From Anaerovorax odorimutans DSM 5092 (GTDB lineage Bacteria > Bacillota > Clostridia > Peptostreptococcales > Anaerovoracaceae), in assembly GCF_000426305.1 (NCBI RefSeq), contig NZ_AUFC01000032.1, positions 1 to 33,587 of the forward strand: 33,587 nucleotides of DNA, written 5' to 3'. Below the pieces are notes generated by a model. It ran no database searches and had not been told where the DNA came from. It was given only the letters and a program-made list of their open reading frames with translations. A program made the position numbers and the translations under genes. This document shows positions 9,211-18,324 of the stretch, piece after piece. Each line of letters starts with the position of its first letter. The first letter of the stretch is position 1.

Positions 9211-12200
9211 TTACTTTTGTATATAAACATAAGTGATATAATCTTTACGATTCTGTGCCTGAACATATATTGTATAAAAACCTGTATCAGGTAAAGTGAA
9301 GCTATCTGTCTCTACTTGTGTTGATCGGATCTTCATTTGCCCTGCCGTTTTTATACCTGCTTTATATGACACTGTACATGGCTCTGTATCTATCCCGTTA
9401 GATGGTAGATTTTCAATAGTCAAAGTAATATCATTTTTTTTCACTACCATTGTGGACTCAGGCTCTGTACTTTCTCCGTTTATAAGCAGATTCAAGCTAT
9501 TCTTGTCATATATTCTTAAAATTCTTTGGGCATTAGAAATATTTCCTACGCTATCTTCTGCCTCATAAGTTATATCATATTTTCCTATTTCCATATTATC
9601 TGTAACAGAGACAGGTTCTTGTACTTCACCTTTTATCAACATTACAGATTTTATAAGCGCAATCAATCCGTTGTCTTTATTATCACTCACCGTAACTCCA
9701 GTTCTAAGCTTATTCAAAATATCAGTGGCACTGCTTCCTTCTTTTACAGATATTGTGGGTGTTGCAAAAATAATGGTTGGAGACATTGTATCCGGGATTT
9801 CTGCACTTAGATAATTATATATCTTTGTTCCTTTTACATTGTCTGTTACTTCAATGGTATAAAATACTCTGCCGTCTTCAAAGTCAAATTGAAATGAATT
9901 CCACTCATTTGCTTTTGCATTTACAGTCTTATTACCAAATACGATGGTCCCTGCTTTGCTGAGTTTTACATAAAAAGTATCTCCATCTTTAATATTAAGT
10001 TTTTCTGAGCTGCTAACTGCACCTTGATCCTTTGCTGAAGTATTAAATGAAACTAACACTGATTCTTTATCCAATTCATCAACGGTTACTGTATGAACCA
10101 ATATATTTCCCGCTTTGTCTGTAAAGTGCATATCATATATGCCATTTGCAGTAAATGTACACGTAAAATTCTTCTTTGCTGTTATTTTTTCTTTTGAAGA
10201 ATCTTCTGCAAGGAAAACATCTTTATCTGTTTCAAACGTATAAGTTACACTCTGTTTATCTTCTGAAACATGAGAGTTTTCTGTAACATTAAATGCACTT
10301 TTATCTATACAATTTACATTTCCTAAACTATATACAGCAAATTTTCCGTTATAAGATTCAAAATATAAATCAATATCTTCATTTTCATGATAAGTTACCA
10401 CGCCCCCACCCTGAATAAAGCTAATTTCAACCTTTGCACTATCCACAGGCTCAAGAGTACCTTTTTTATAAGCTTTTACTGTTTTTATAGTTTTATTAAA
10501 TCTAATCTGTGCTATAACATCTTTATTTGTAGATTCTGTAGGAGGCGGATAAAGCCCATCTTCAACTCCTTGCCCTTCTCCTGAAGGTCTCCATTTTACA
10601 CTTGTAATCTCCGGTGAAGAAACGTCGAGCCAATCAACTTTAGCGTTGGCGCTTGATGTATTTCCAACTTCGTCTTTAAAGTAAAAGACAAAATCTTCAT
10701 TATCCAAATATTTATGATAATAAACCCCATCATGATCACCACCTGAAGCTTTTTCTACGCCTGCAATATTAGTAACTGTTATATCTTCATTTGGATTTAG
10801 ATAACCAATTACTGAGTAAAAGGTTTCTGCTACATACTCTACTGTAGCTGTAGGTGCTGTGTTATCTATTTTATTAAAGTCCATTATTGGCAAAGTTGTC
10901 GTATTTCCCTTTTCATCTACTAAATAAACAACAAAACGTGCATTTTCATTTACGATAACCGCTCTATCTTCAACTGTTACACCTGGTATATTATCACTTA
11001 TGTCGTTATATCCGCTTATTGCCGTTGCAGGATTCTTCACAATAAGCTTTACGCCGCTGTCATCAAATATATTAAAGCTTAGTAAATATCCTTGTGCCTT
11101 GTGCAGCTTTTCTAAGGCTTCTTCTAATGATGTACTATTATTGTAGCTGTCATCCTGCTGATTCATATAATCTAACTTTGAATAAAAAACCAAATCATAA
11201 TCAGGGGCTTCTTTATCTTCTGCAGTTGAAATTACATCATGAGGTAAGGTAACTGTCATTGAACCTTTATTTTTCGCGGAATCTTCATATTCAAAAGTAT
11301 ATGCGTCACCTGCTTTAGCACCATTTGTAAAAGTGTAAGTTAGAGGTCCATTGGTTCCTGTAAGAAATTCATCACAATATAAACCTGCAACAACTGTACC
11401 TTCTGTAAAAGGAACTCCTTCCTCAGGTATTCCAGCAGTATAATAAATGTATGGTTTAACTTGCTCTATAGAACGATCTATATTGGAAACTGAAATAGTC
11501 TTATCCTTAGTTGTTCCACTTCCATTCACCATAGTAAATATAATGTTTCCATTATCAGTCATTGTAATTTCAGCTGATTTTTTATCTTCTGAAATGATCC
11601 CTTCTATAAAAGAGCCATCATCACTATTTATAAGCTTACCTTGTAATTTTTCAATACTTGCACTACTTCCTTCAGGAATTTCAATTGCCGCGGTAACATT
11701 TTCCCTGGTTGGTTCTGTTACAGAAAACTTCACATTAGCATTAAAATCACTGAAAGCTGATAACATTACATCCTCAGTATAATGTTCACCAAACAAATCT
11801 GAATATGATAAGCTGCATATTCCATTAGAGTAAATAGCCACCGTATCTGTATTTTTTCCAAATACAAGATTACTGTTAACAGGGGTGGTAACAAGAACTG
11901 GTGCTGTAAACTCTAGACTTACTTTATCTTCGCTAGTAAGGTTAACACTGTCAAAAGCAGGTTTAATATTTTTAATCTGTAATTCTAAATACGTATCATC
12001 AATCGGCTCTCCTTGTATTTCATCCCATTCTTCAGTTTCTTCATTATAAACCTCTTCAGATTCATAAATTTTAGATACATTTCCTGCTTTATCAGAGCCA
12101 CTGAAAGTAAGTATTCTATTGGAATAATCTGCCGCATCCCCCTTATCATCAAACTTAAATGCACCCCATATTTCTACAGTCTTACTTAATTTATCTGAAG

Positions 12201-15200
12201 ATAAAATAGTTTTTGTCTTATATATGCCTTTAGCCTTATCAGTATTAGATGCATTCCAGATACCATTTCCATCATTTTTAACAGGAACTTCAACCATAAT
12301 AGATTCATTAGTCCCTTCTTCTTCATTCTCACCACCATCAGATTCTTCTTTTTCATTCAGCAATGAAGAGTATTCTTCATCAAATGTTAAATATACTTTA
12401 CCATCTGTTATATCTTTATCATCAGTCATCTCAACAATAACATGAAATTCATTTTCAGGAGTCTTTTCCGAACTTTTTTTCACAGTTACAGTTGGTACTT
12501 TATTATCTATACATTGGATATTTTTCTCTTTTATAGTTATATTGCCAAAGGAGTCCATCACATAGAAACAATATTCTCCATTTTCTGTTATTGTAATAGG
12601 TTCTAATGACTCTATTTCTTTTTCACTTGGAACATACTCCCCTTCTTCTTTTCTAAGACAGTTAAAATTAACTGCTCCGTTTATAGAATTAATATCTTCT
12701 GCAAAAGCTGTTATTAAAGAATCATCTGCATCTCCGCTGTTACTAAATTTAAGTTCAAATTCAGGAGCTTGATCAGAAGTTGAAATATTAATTTGCTTAA
12801 CCGGTGACAATTCTCCGTTTAATGAATAACTCTGGTAACATAAAACATTGCTTCCATTTCTCATTATAGGAACGTACCAATTTCCTTCTGCATCTTTATA
12901 ACTGCTTTCTTTTGAAACTGCATCATTATTAATAACATTTAACGGGATTCCCATTCCAAAGCTGCTGTCTATATTCTGCCATTGCGCATAGCTAGGAGCT
13001 TCTCCATTTGAAGTACTTGCTGCATTCCATATTTTTATTGACCCTAACAAATCATCAGGTTCGAAAAACTTAAGCTCTTCTCTTCCTTCATCCTCCGCAA
13101 AGTATACAAGCTTTGGTACTATATCCCTTGTAAGATACTTTTGAATAACCCTTTCACTTTTAAAGCCATCTTTATCCTGTGTCGTTCCAATCATTATATT
13201 TGAACAATCTGTATCAAAAGATTTACCAAATAAATAAGATCCATTATCTTCTGATTTAATTGAAATATGATAAATTTGATCTCCTTCATCTATAATATTG
13301 TTTCCGTTAACAAACATATCTTTGTAATATACTTTTTTTATTTGGTCTGAAGTCAAAGACTTTAATGAAACTTCAAAAGTATAAAATCCGGTTTTATCTG
13401 TTATTCCATCGGGAATAACAAAAGTCTGTTCTTTACCGCTTTTAATCGGTTTACCTTTTACAAGTGGTGTCATATCTTTTATAGAAGTATAACTTTGACC
13501 ATCAGAAAAGGTTAAAGACTGCCCGTTTTTTGTTGCAAAATATCCAGATTTATTGATTCCATGCTCTGTATAATAAAAAGCAACATAAGTATCATCACTA
13601 TCAAAATCAATTTCCCTGATCCCCCAATCAGGCTCCAAAGAGTTATCTAGGGAAAATGGAATTTTTGCTCCGTCTAAATTATTTAAGTACTTAGATTTCT
13701 CTCCCGGAATGAAATTGTTATCTTCCCATAATAAACCTTCTGTACCATCAGCTTGACTAACTATCCCAAAGTTAACGGCTGCTGTATCTGAAGATCTTGA
13801 TCTTGGAGCAAGGGAAAGCTTAAATTCCTGAATATTTAAATTTCCTTCAATTCTGGTGAATGGAAGAAGGACGTTTACTCTTTCATAGTTACTGCCAGTA
13901 GCTCCCAACGTCTTTGCTTTTTCTAAAATTTCATTAGGTATAACTTCTTCTTTATTCTGCAAAAGATCATTATAATCAACTTCTTCTTTATTCTGCAAAA
14001 GATCATTAGGATCAACTTCTTCTTTATTGGATTCTTCTGTAATTATAAGTTCTTCCATTAAAACAGGATCAACTGAACCTATATTCTCTGCATCTTTAGT
14101 TTCTGAACTACTTTCTTCATCTATTCCTTTGTCATTATTAGACTCTATCTCTCCGTCATCTGCTTCATCTTGGGAATTAGAATCTGTATCACCGCTTTCT
14201 GTTTCCTCCTGAGAATCAGAATTTGTATTTCCGCTTTCTACTTCATCCTGAGAATCAGAATTTGTATTTCCGCTTTCTACTTCATCCTGAGAATCAGAAT
14301 TTGTATTTCCGCTTTCTACTTCATCCTGAGAATCAGAATCTGTATTTCCGTTTTCTGCTTCATCTTGGGAATTAGAATCTGTATTTCCATTTTCTATTCC
14401 CCCTTCAGTAGCAGCTCCTGCATCATCAGACTCTTCAACTTCTTCATTTAAAATTTCTGGAGAAAGCTTTAGTTCTATATTTTCTTCTTCTTCAGAATAT
14501 TCTCCTTTATAATAAAAGCTATTTTTAAAGTCTACACTTCCATCTTCTTTTCTTACAAAATAAATACCATCCGCTGAATCTAAATAAAATGCTGTATATT
14601 CTCCACAGCCATGATTAAAAAACTTCACATTTTTTGGAGCTAGGCCTGTACCTGAATATCTCCATACACTTAAATCTTGCGGAACATCACCATAAGCAGT
14701 TATGATTTTTAAATCTAAAGTTCCGTAATATGAAAGAAGTTTGCCCCCTATAACAATTGATTGAGGATTCAACATAGATCCAAGTAAATTTGTTTCATCT
14801 TCGCTCAGTTCTTCACTGTCTGTAAATAAGTACTGATTTTCTGATACCTTTGTAACTTTCGCTTTATACCATGTAGAATACCCTGATACCATAGCATCTT
14901 TGTAACCAGTGTTCATATTATATCCTACCTTTAAAGCTTTAAATAAATCTTCCTTAGTGGACAAATTTTCATCTCTGCTGGTTAATGCAATAACAAAATA
15001 TTCATCATCTGTTTTGTTACTCGGATTTTTCAGCATAACTACAGAAGTCATTGGAAGATCAGTCATATTTTCATCGCTTCCTGAATAAGGTTTGAGCTCC
15101 ATACCTATATCCACATTAGTTACAGGCTCATCAAGCCCATTTCTAATATCTATGTTAGCATTTGCTTTCTTTAAATCCAGCTCACACGGTATTCTTGCAG

Positions 15201-17673
15201 GTTCTTCTGACATATTTCCTTTTTCGTCTTCAGCACGCAAAAGCAAATCATATAAGTGGGTTTTTTCTTCTTCCAAATTATTCTTGCTAATCTTTATTTT
15301 AAAAGCTGTTTGACTTCCGCCCTCTTCAGTTTCACCAACAAATTTTATCCATTCATCACTATCAGGCTGTGCGTCACGTGTTACCCATTGATAATCTACT
15401 TTTGAGGGCAATACACCTCCCCCATCTTTTACGCTGACAGTAACAGTTAAACTTCCCTTTGAGGAATCAGAATCAAAATACTGCTTATAACCGCTGCTTG
15501 TAATTTCAGGAGCAACGTAATCAGCACAAAAATCTAATGAGAAAGCATCATATCCTAAATTTGCAGCATAGTCTGAGGATTTAATAACAATCTGTGGTTG
15601 ATGTAAATTATATTTTACGTCATCTCTTAATTTAATATGGATATAATTTCCCGTTTCCACCTGTGTAAAATACATTAAATTTAAATCACTTCCATTACTG
15701 GAATTCCCACCGATATATTGATTTTCTTCGGGTCTATCAGCACTTGCTGATACATAATAATCAAAAGGATAAGTGGTATCAGCTTCTACATCCATAAGAG
15801 CAAAGCTTCCTTTTACACCATTAAATCCGCTGGCATATGCCCCCTTTCCAATTACATCAACATCATTTATCGTAATAGGAAAATAAAATTCATTTTTCTC
15901 ATTCCCCTCTGTATAATATAGTGGTGAATATAAATTATCTTTTCCTGAAGCTGCATTAGTTTTTGCTATAGGCAATTGTGTATCCAGATATTGCTGCTGT
16001 GAAGGTACAGGTATCTGCTGAAACTCTTCTGTATTTTCCAAATTTACAGCAGCATTTCCTCTTAAATCTACAGTTCCTTCAGGAAAAATCAGTTTAATTA
16101 TTTTTAAAGGAGTTTTCTCTCCGTCTGGCATCATATCTTTTGTAATTTGAATTGGATCGAAAGTAAGTTTAGATACAGCAATTCCATTAACTCCATTATC
16201 AATAGTTGATAAGTCTGCACCTGTTAAAGTAACCGGAAGGTTATTTTCTTTTGCATTTAAAATTGCCCTTATTTGTGATGTATCTTGAGACAATTTTAAT
16301 TGTTCACTGAATTTTACACTGAATGTCAAATCATCACCAATTCCTGCGAATACAGCGCTGCGATCAATATCTTCCGGCCAGTCTTCAGCTTGAGAAGTTT
16401 GATTACTGTCTGATGATATTCTTGCACCGCTTATTGCAATAGAAGAAACTTCAGGTGATACATTATCTAAAAAACAATTGTTAGAAAGATTCTTTGAACT
16501 GCCCTGCCAGTTAACAGGATTTCCTGCCATATCAGTTACTAGTGAAGATGTCTTAGTCAATTCTGAATACTTTTGTAGATTTTTGCTTAAAGTTAAAGTA
16601 GATCCCCCATTACCTATCAAAGATAAATTAAATGATGAATTTCCGCCTAAATTATTAACCCAGCCTTGTTTTGATGAAATCCCAAAAATTCGTACATTGG
16701 TTTTTTTACCATTTATTGTTTCTGGAACGGTAAATTTAAAAGACATCCTTTTCCCTGATAATTCTACTAACTTAGCTTGTATTTCACTCGTATCAATCTG
16801 TGTATTACTTTCCGCTCCCAATATAACCAAATTTAAAAGGACTGAATTTGTCGGTACTGTATTACTGGCAAAACGTATATTTTCACTGAAATTAAGATTT
16901 AGATATCCTATTTCCCCTGCTTTAAATCCTTCCTGTTCAACTTCTCCGTCTAATTTTCTGCTGGCAGTGATACTAGTTATTGAAGGATTTTTATCATCAA
17001 TAAGACCAATTGAAGTATGGGCAACTTTTGAACTACCGCACTTGCATCCCCTAGATTCGAAATATGCTCTAAAAGATACACTGTCTGTTTTTACTTTTGC
17101 AGTATTTTCATGAAATACTGCACTTTCATCTGGTGCATCAGTATCACAACATATACATTTTGTATAACTCTTCTTATTGTTTTTATCTAAAGAATATAAA
17201 TAAAAATATGATCTGTCTAAGATATTGTAGTTATGTCTCCAAAAATTTTTATGTTTATCTGCAGTCATATCAGCAGAAATATAAGCAGATAATTCTCCTG
17301 ATGCAATTAGTTTTTTAAGTACGGGATCATTGAATTGCCACTTATATTCTGCTTTCCACGGATCCCCGTTTCCTTGATGCATCATTCTAGTATCATAATT
17401 CAAAGCGGAACCTTTTTCCCCTGTACCTTTTACATTGCTGCCTGATGTTTTTTTGAAATTATAAACTAGGTTAAAATTATTATCAGTGTTACGCAAATAA
17501 GTTCTTTTAAACATATCATTACAGGAATTCACTTTGTTCATTATACCTATAGTGGGTAATTGCACTTTATAGCTTATTGAGTCTTCTGTTCCAGCCCAAA
17601 TAGAAGCCGGGAAAACAGAAAAAATCATAATTATTGATAAAAATAAAGCTATATTTTTTCTTTTATTCTGCAT
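9211..17673 (-). CDS. Giant secreted Ig-like repeat protein without visible anchor (2820 aa)
   Basis: A signal peptide covers residues 1-28 (KRKNIALFLSIIMIFSVFPA). A cysteine cluster lies at C173, C175, C176, C210 and C212 (CICC and CKC), unusual for an exported clostridial protein. Many Ig-like/fibronectin-like segments follow, recognisable from recurring DKAGNVSK, DEKGNMSE and DSVGNISN strand ends. An acidic Ser/Asp/Glu/Asn linker at about 1093-1275, with two tandem repeats, splits the protein into two large halves. The C-terminus has neither SLH repeats nor a sorting signal; an LPDTG near the end lacks a membrane segment. The ATG at 17673 has AGGAGG 7-8 bases upstream. It is first in an operon with the SLH protein 12 bp downstream, so it may be held at the surface by that partner (inference). 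No known function is recognised. Confidence 0.87.
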   Translation of the reverse strand: MQNKRKNIALFLSIIMIFSVFPASIWAGTEDSISYKVQLPTIGIMNKVNSCNDMFKRTYLRNTDNNFNLVYNFKKTSGSNVKGTGEKGSALNYDTRMMHQGNGDPWKAEYKWQFNDPVLKKLIASGELSAYISADMTADKHKNFWRHNYNILDRSYFYLYSLDKNNKKSYTKCICCDTDAPDESAVFHENTAKVKTDSVSFRAYFESRGCKCGSSKVAHTSIGLIDDKNPSITSITASRKLDGEVEQEGFKAGEIGYLNLNFSENIRFASNTVPTNSVLLNLVILGAESNTQIDTSEIQAKLVELSGKRMSFKFTVPETINGKKTNVRIFGISSKQGWVNNLGGNSSFNLSLIGNGGSTLTLSKNLQKYSELTKTSSLVTDMAGNPVNWQGSSKNLSNNCFLDNVSPEVSSIAISGARISSDSNQTSQAEDWPEDIDRSAVFAGIGDDLTFSVKFSEQLKLSQDTSQIRAILNAKENNLPVTLTGADLSTIDNGVNGIAVSKLTFDPIQITKDMMPDGEKTPLKIIKLIFPEGTVDLRGNAAVNLENTEEFQQIPVPSQQQYLDTQLPIAKTNAASGKDNLYSPLYYTEGNEKNEFYFPITINDVDVIGKGAYASGFNGVKGSFALMDVEADTTYPFDYYVSASADRPEENQYIGGNSSNGSDLNLMYFTQVETGNYIHIKLRDDVKYNLHQPQIVIKSSDYAANLGYDAFSLDFCADYVAPEITSSGYKQYFDSDSSKGSLTVTVSVKDGGGVLPSKVDYQWVTRDAQPDSDEWIKFVGETEEGGSQTAFKIKISKNNLEEEKTHLYDLLLRAEDEKGNMSEEPARIPCELDLKKANANIDIRNGLDEPVTNVDIGMELKPYSGSDENMTDLPMTSVVMLKNPSNKTDDEYFVIALTSRDENLSTKEDLFKALKVGYNMNTGYKDAMVSGYSTWYKAKVTKVSENQYLFTDSEELSEDETNLLGSMLNPQSIVIGGKLLSYYGTLDLKIITAYGDVPQDLSVWRYSGTGLAPKNVKFFNHGCGEYTAFYLDSADGIYFVRKEDGSVDFKNSFYYKGEYSEEEENIELKLSPEILNEEVEESDDAGAATEGGIENGNTDSNSQDEAENGNTDSDSQDEVESGNTNSDSQDEVESGNTNSDSQDEVESGNTNSDSQEETESGDTDSNSQDEADDGEIESNNDKGIDEESSSETKDAENIGSVDPVLMEELIITEESNKEEVDPNDLLQNKEEVDYNDLLQNKEEVIPNEILEKAKTLGATGSNYERVNVLLPFTRIEGNLNIQEFKLSLAPRSRSSDTAAVNFGIVSQADGTEGLLWEDNNFIPGEKSKYLNNLDGAKIPFSLDNSLEPDWGIREIDFDSDDTYVAFYYTEHGINKSGYFATKNGQSLTFSDGQSYTSIKDMTPLVKGKPIKSGKEQTFVIPDGITDKTGFYTFEVSLKSLTSDQIKKVYYKDMFVNGNNIIDEGDQIYHISIKSEDNGSYLFGKSFDTDCSNIMIGTTQDKDGFKSERVIQKYLTRDIVPKLVYFAEDEGREELKFFEPDDLLGSIKIWNAASTSNGEAPSYAQWQNIDSSFGMGIPLNVINNDAVSKESSYKDAEGNWYVPIMRNGSNVLCYQSYSLNGELSPVKQINISTSDQAPEFELKFSNSGDADDSLITAFAEDINSINGAVNFNCLRKEEGEYVPSEKEIESLEPITITENGEYCFYVMDSFGNITIKEKNIQCIDNKVPTVTVKKSSEKTPENEFHVIVEMTDDKDITDGKVYLTFDEEYSSLLNEKEESDGGENEEEGTNESIMVEVPVKNDGNGIWNASNTDKAKGIYKTKTILSSDKLSKTVEIWGAFKFDDKGDAADYSNRILTFSGSDKAGNVSKIYESEEVYNEETEEWDEIQGEPIDDTYLELQIKNIKPAFDSVNLTSEDKVSLEFTAPVLVTTPVNSNLVFGKNTDTVAIYSNGICSLSYSDLFGEHYTEDVMLSAFSDFNANVKFSVTEPTRENVTAAIEIPEGSSASIEKLQGKLINSDDGSFIEGIISEDKKSAEITMTDNGNIIFTMVNGSGTTKDKTISVSNIDRSIEQVKPYIYYTAGIPEEGVPFTEGTVVAGLYCDEFLTGTNGPLTYTFTNGAKAGDAYTFEYEDSAKNKGSMTVTLPHDVISTAEDKEAPDYDLVFYSKLDYMNQQDDSYNNSTSLEEALEKLHKAQGYLLSFNIFDDSGVKLIVKNPATAISGYNDISDNIPGVTVEDRAVIVNENARFVVYLVDEKGNTTTLPIMDFNKIDNTAPTATVEYVAETFYSVIGYLNPNEDITVTNIAGVEKASGGDHDGVYYHKYLDNEDFVFYFKDEVGNTSSANAKVDWLDVSSPEITSVKWRPSGEGQGVEDGLYPPPTESTNKDVIAQIRFNKTIKTVKAYKKGTLEPVDSAKVEISFIQGGGVVTYHENEDIDLYFESYNGKFAVYSLGNVNCIDKSAFNVTENSHVSEDKQSVTYTFETDKDVFLAEDSSKEKITAKKNFTCTFTANGIYDMHFTDKAGNILVHTVTVDELDKESVLVSFNTSAKDQGAVSSSEKLNIKDGDTFYVKLSKAGTIVFGNKTVNAKANEWNSFQFDFEDGRVFYTIEVTDNVKGTKIYNYLSAEIPDTMSPTIIFATPTISVKEGSSATDILNKLRTGVTVSDNKDNGLIALIKSVMLIKGEVQEPVSVTDNMEIGKYDITYEAEDSVGNISNAQRILRIYDKNSLNLLINGESTEPESTMVVKKNDITLTIENLPSNGIDTEPCTVSYKAGIKTAGQMKIRSTQVETDSFTLPDTGFYTIYVQAQNRKDYITYVYIQK
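13941..14028 (-). repeat. Tandem 36-bp repeat (12-aa NKEEVDPNDLLQ type), about 2.5 copies
   Basis: The units are in phase at 13942, 13978 and 14014. They encode NKEEVDPNDLLQ, NKEEVDYNDLLQ and NKEEVIPNEILE within the acidic linker of the 2820-aa protein. Perfect 36-base spacing makes copy-number change by slippage possible without frameshift. Confidence 0.85.
14161..14396 (-). repeat. Tandem 39-bp repeat (13-aa SGNTNSDSQDEVE type), six copies
   Basis: Units recur every 39 bases (marks at 14172, 14211, 14250, 14289, 14328 and 14367), and the central copies are virtually identical at DNA level. Each encodes a 13-residue SGNTNSDSQDEVE-like unit, forming an extended acidic stalk in the 2820-aa protein. 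The length is a multiple of three, so expansion or contraction keeps the frame. Confidence 0.9.
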
Positions 17674-17704
17674 TATTTAACCTCCTCTTTATTTTTTCCT
17701 TCTT

Positions 17705-17733
17705 TTTTTAAGAAATACAGTTATTCTTGTCAA
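17705..17733 (-). promoter_or_regulatory. Putative sigma-A promoter of the giant-protein operon
   Basis: The minus strand carries a consensus -35 TTGACA (17733-17728), a 17-base spacer and TAAAAA (17710-17705, four of six matches to TATAAT). The predicted start would give a leader of about 27 bases ending in the AGGAGG site of the 2820-aa gene. It is the only perfect TTGACA I found in this gap. Confidence 0.45.
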
Positions 17734-18257
17734 CTTTGATCATCTACCAAAGCATATATCCTTATTTGGATTGCAAAATTATTATTTCTTTTCTTTTTAC
17801 ACACTTTACTCCCTCCATTTAATTAAATATAATTATTTGAACACATAAAAACCATATCTTATATTTTTGACTTTCAACAAAATATAATGGCATATTTTAA
17901 ACCTTTATAGTTTTCTTTTGTTATATAAAAACATCTGATAAAAAATTTAGTTATATGGTGAAAAGCATACTCGAATCACAATATTTTTTTATTCCCTTAT
18001 AAAAAAAGAGAATGATAAATTAAAAAATTTTTATTTGCATAACTGGTAATTCTATAATCTTTACCGTTCCAATTATTAACTATTTTTTTAACTTCTCATT
18101 TGTATATAAAATCAATATTCCTGCTGATATGTATATAATTTTTATTGAAATATAAATATTGTTTTAACTACATATCTTTAAATTTTTCGTATAATGTTTT
18201 GATAAAAATAATTCATTTTCTTTTTATGTAGAATACAGTTTTTAAGATATATAATAA
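17734..18257. other. AT-rich intergenic region with no gene seen
   Basis: About 520 bases lie between the regulator's terminator and the operon promoter. They are very AT-rich with many short A and T tracts. I find no coding frame with a ribosome site, RNA gene or convincing inverted repeat. A-tract bending or regulator binding sites are possible but not demonstrable by eye. Confidence 0.6.
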
Positions 18258-18297
18258 ACAAAAAGACTACTGTACAGTTTTCACTATACAGCAGCCT
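18258..18297 (-). terminator. Terminator/hairpin downstream of regulator 1
   Basis: On the minus strand GGCTGCTGTATAG-TGAAAA-CTGTACAGTAGTC pairs over 13 positions (two or three G-T pairs) and is followed by TTTTTG. It begins 28 bases after the regulator stop. Its ACTRTAC-type arms resemble the two hairpins at 21353-21389 and 28750-28790. Confidence 0.8.
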
Positions 18298-18324
18298 TCT
18301 TAATTTGTAGTGGGCCCTCAAGTA

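Noticed and set aside
9230-9300. LPDTG motif near the C-terminus of the 2820-aa protein as a sortase signal
   Set aside because: It is followed by FYTIYVQAQNRKDYITYVYIQK, without a hydrophobic membrane segment and positive tail, so it is a chance match in a beta strand.
14161-14396. 39-bp repeats as a CRISPR array
   Set aside because: The units are contiguous, have no spacers and are in frame within a large coding sequence.
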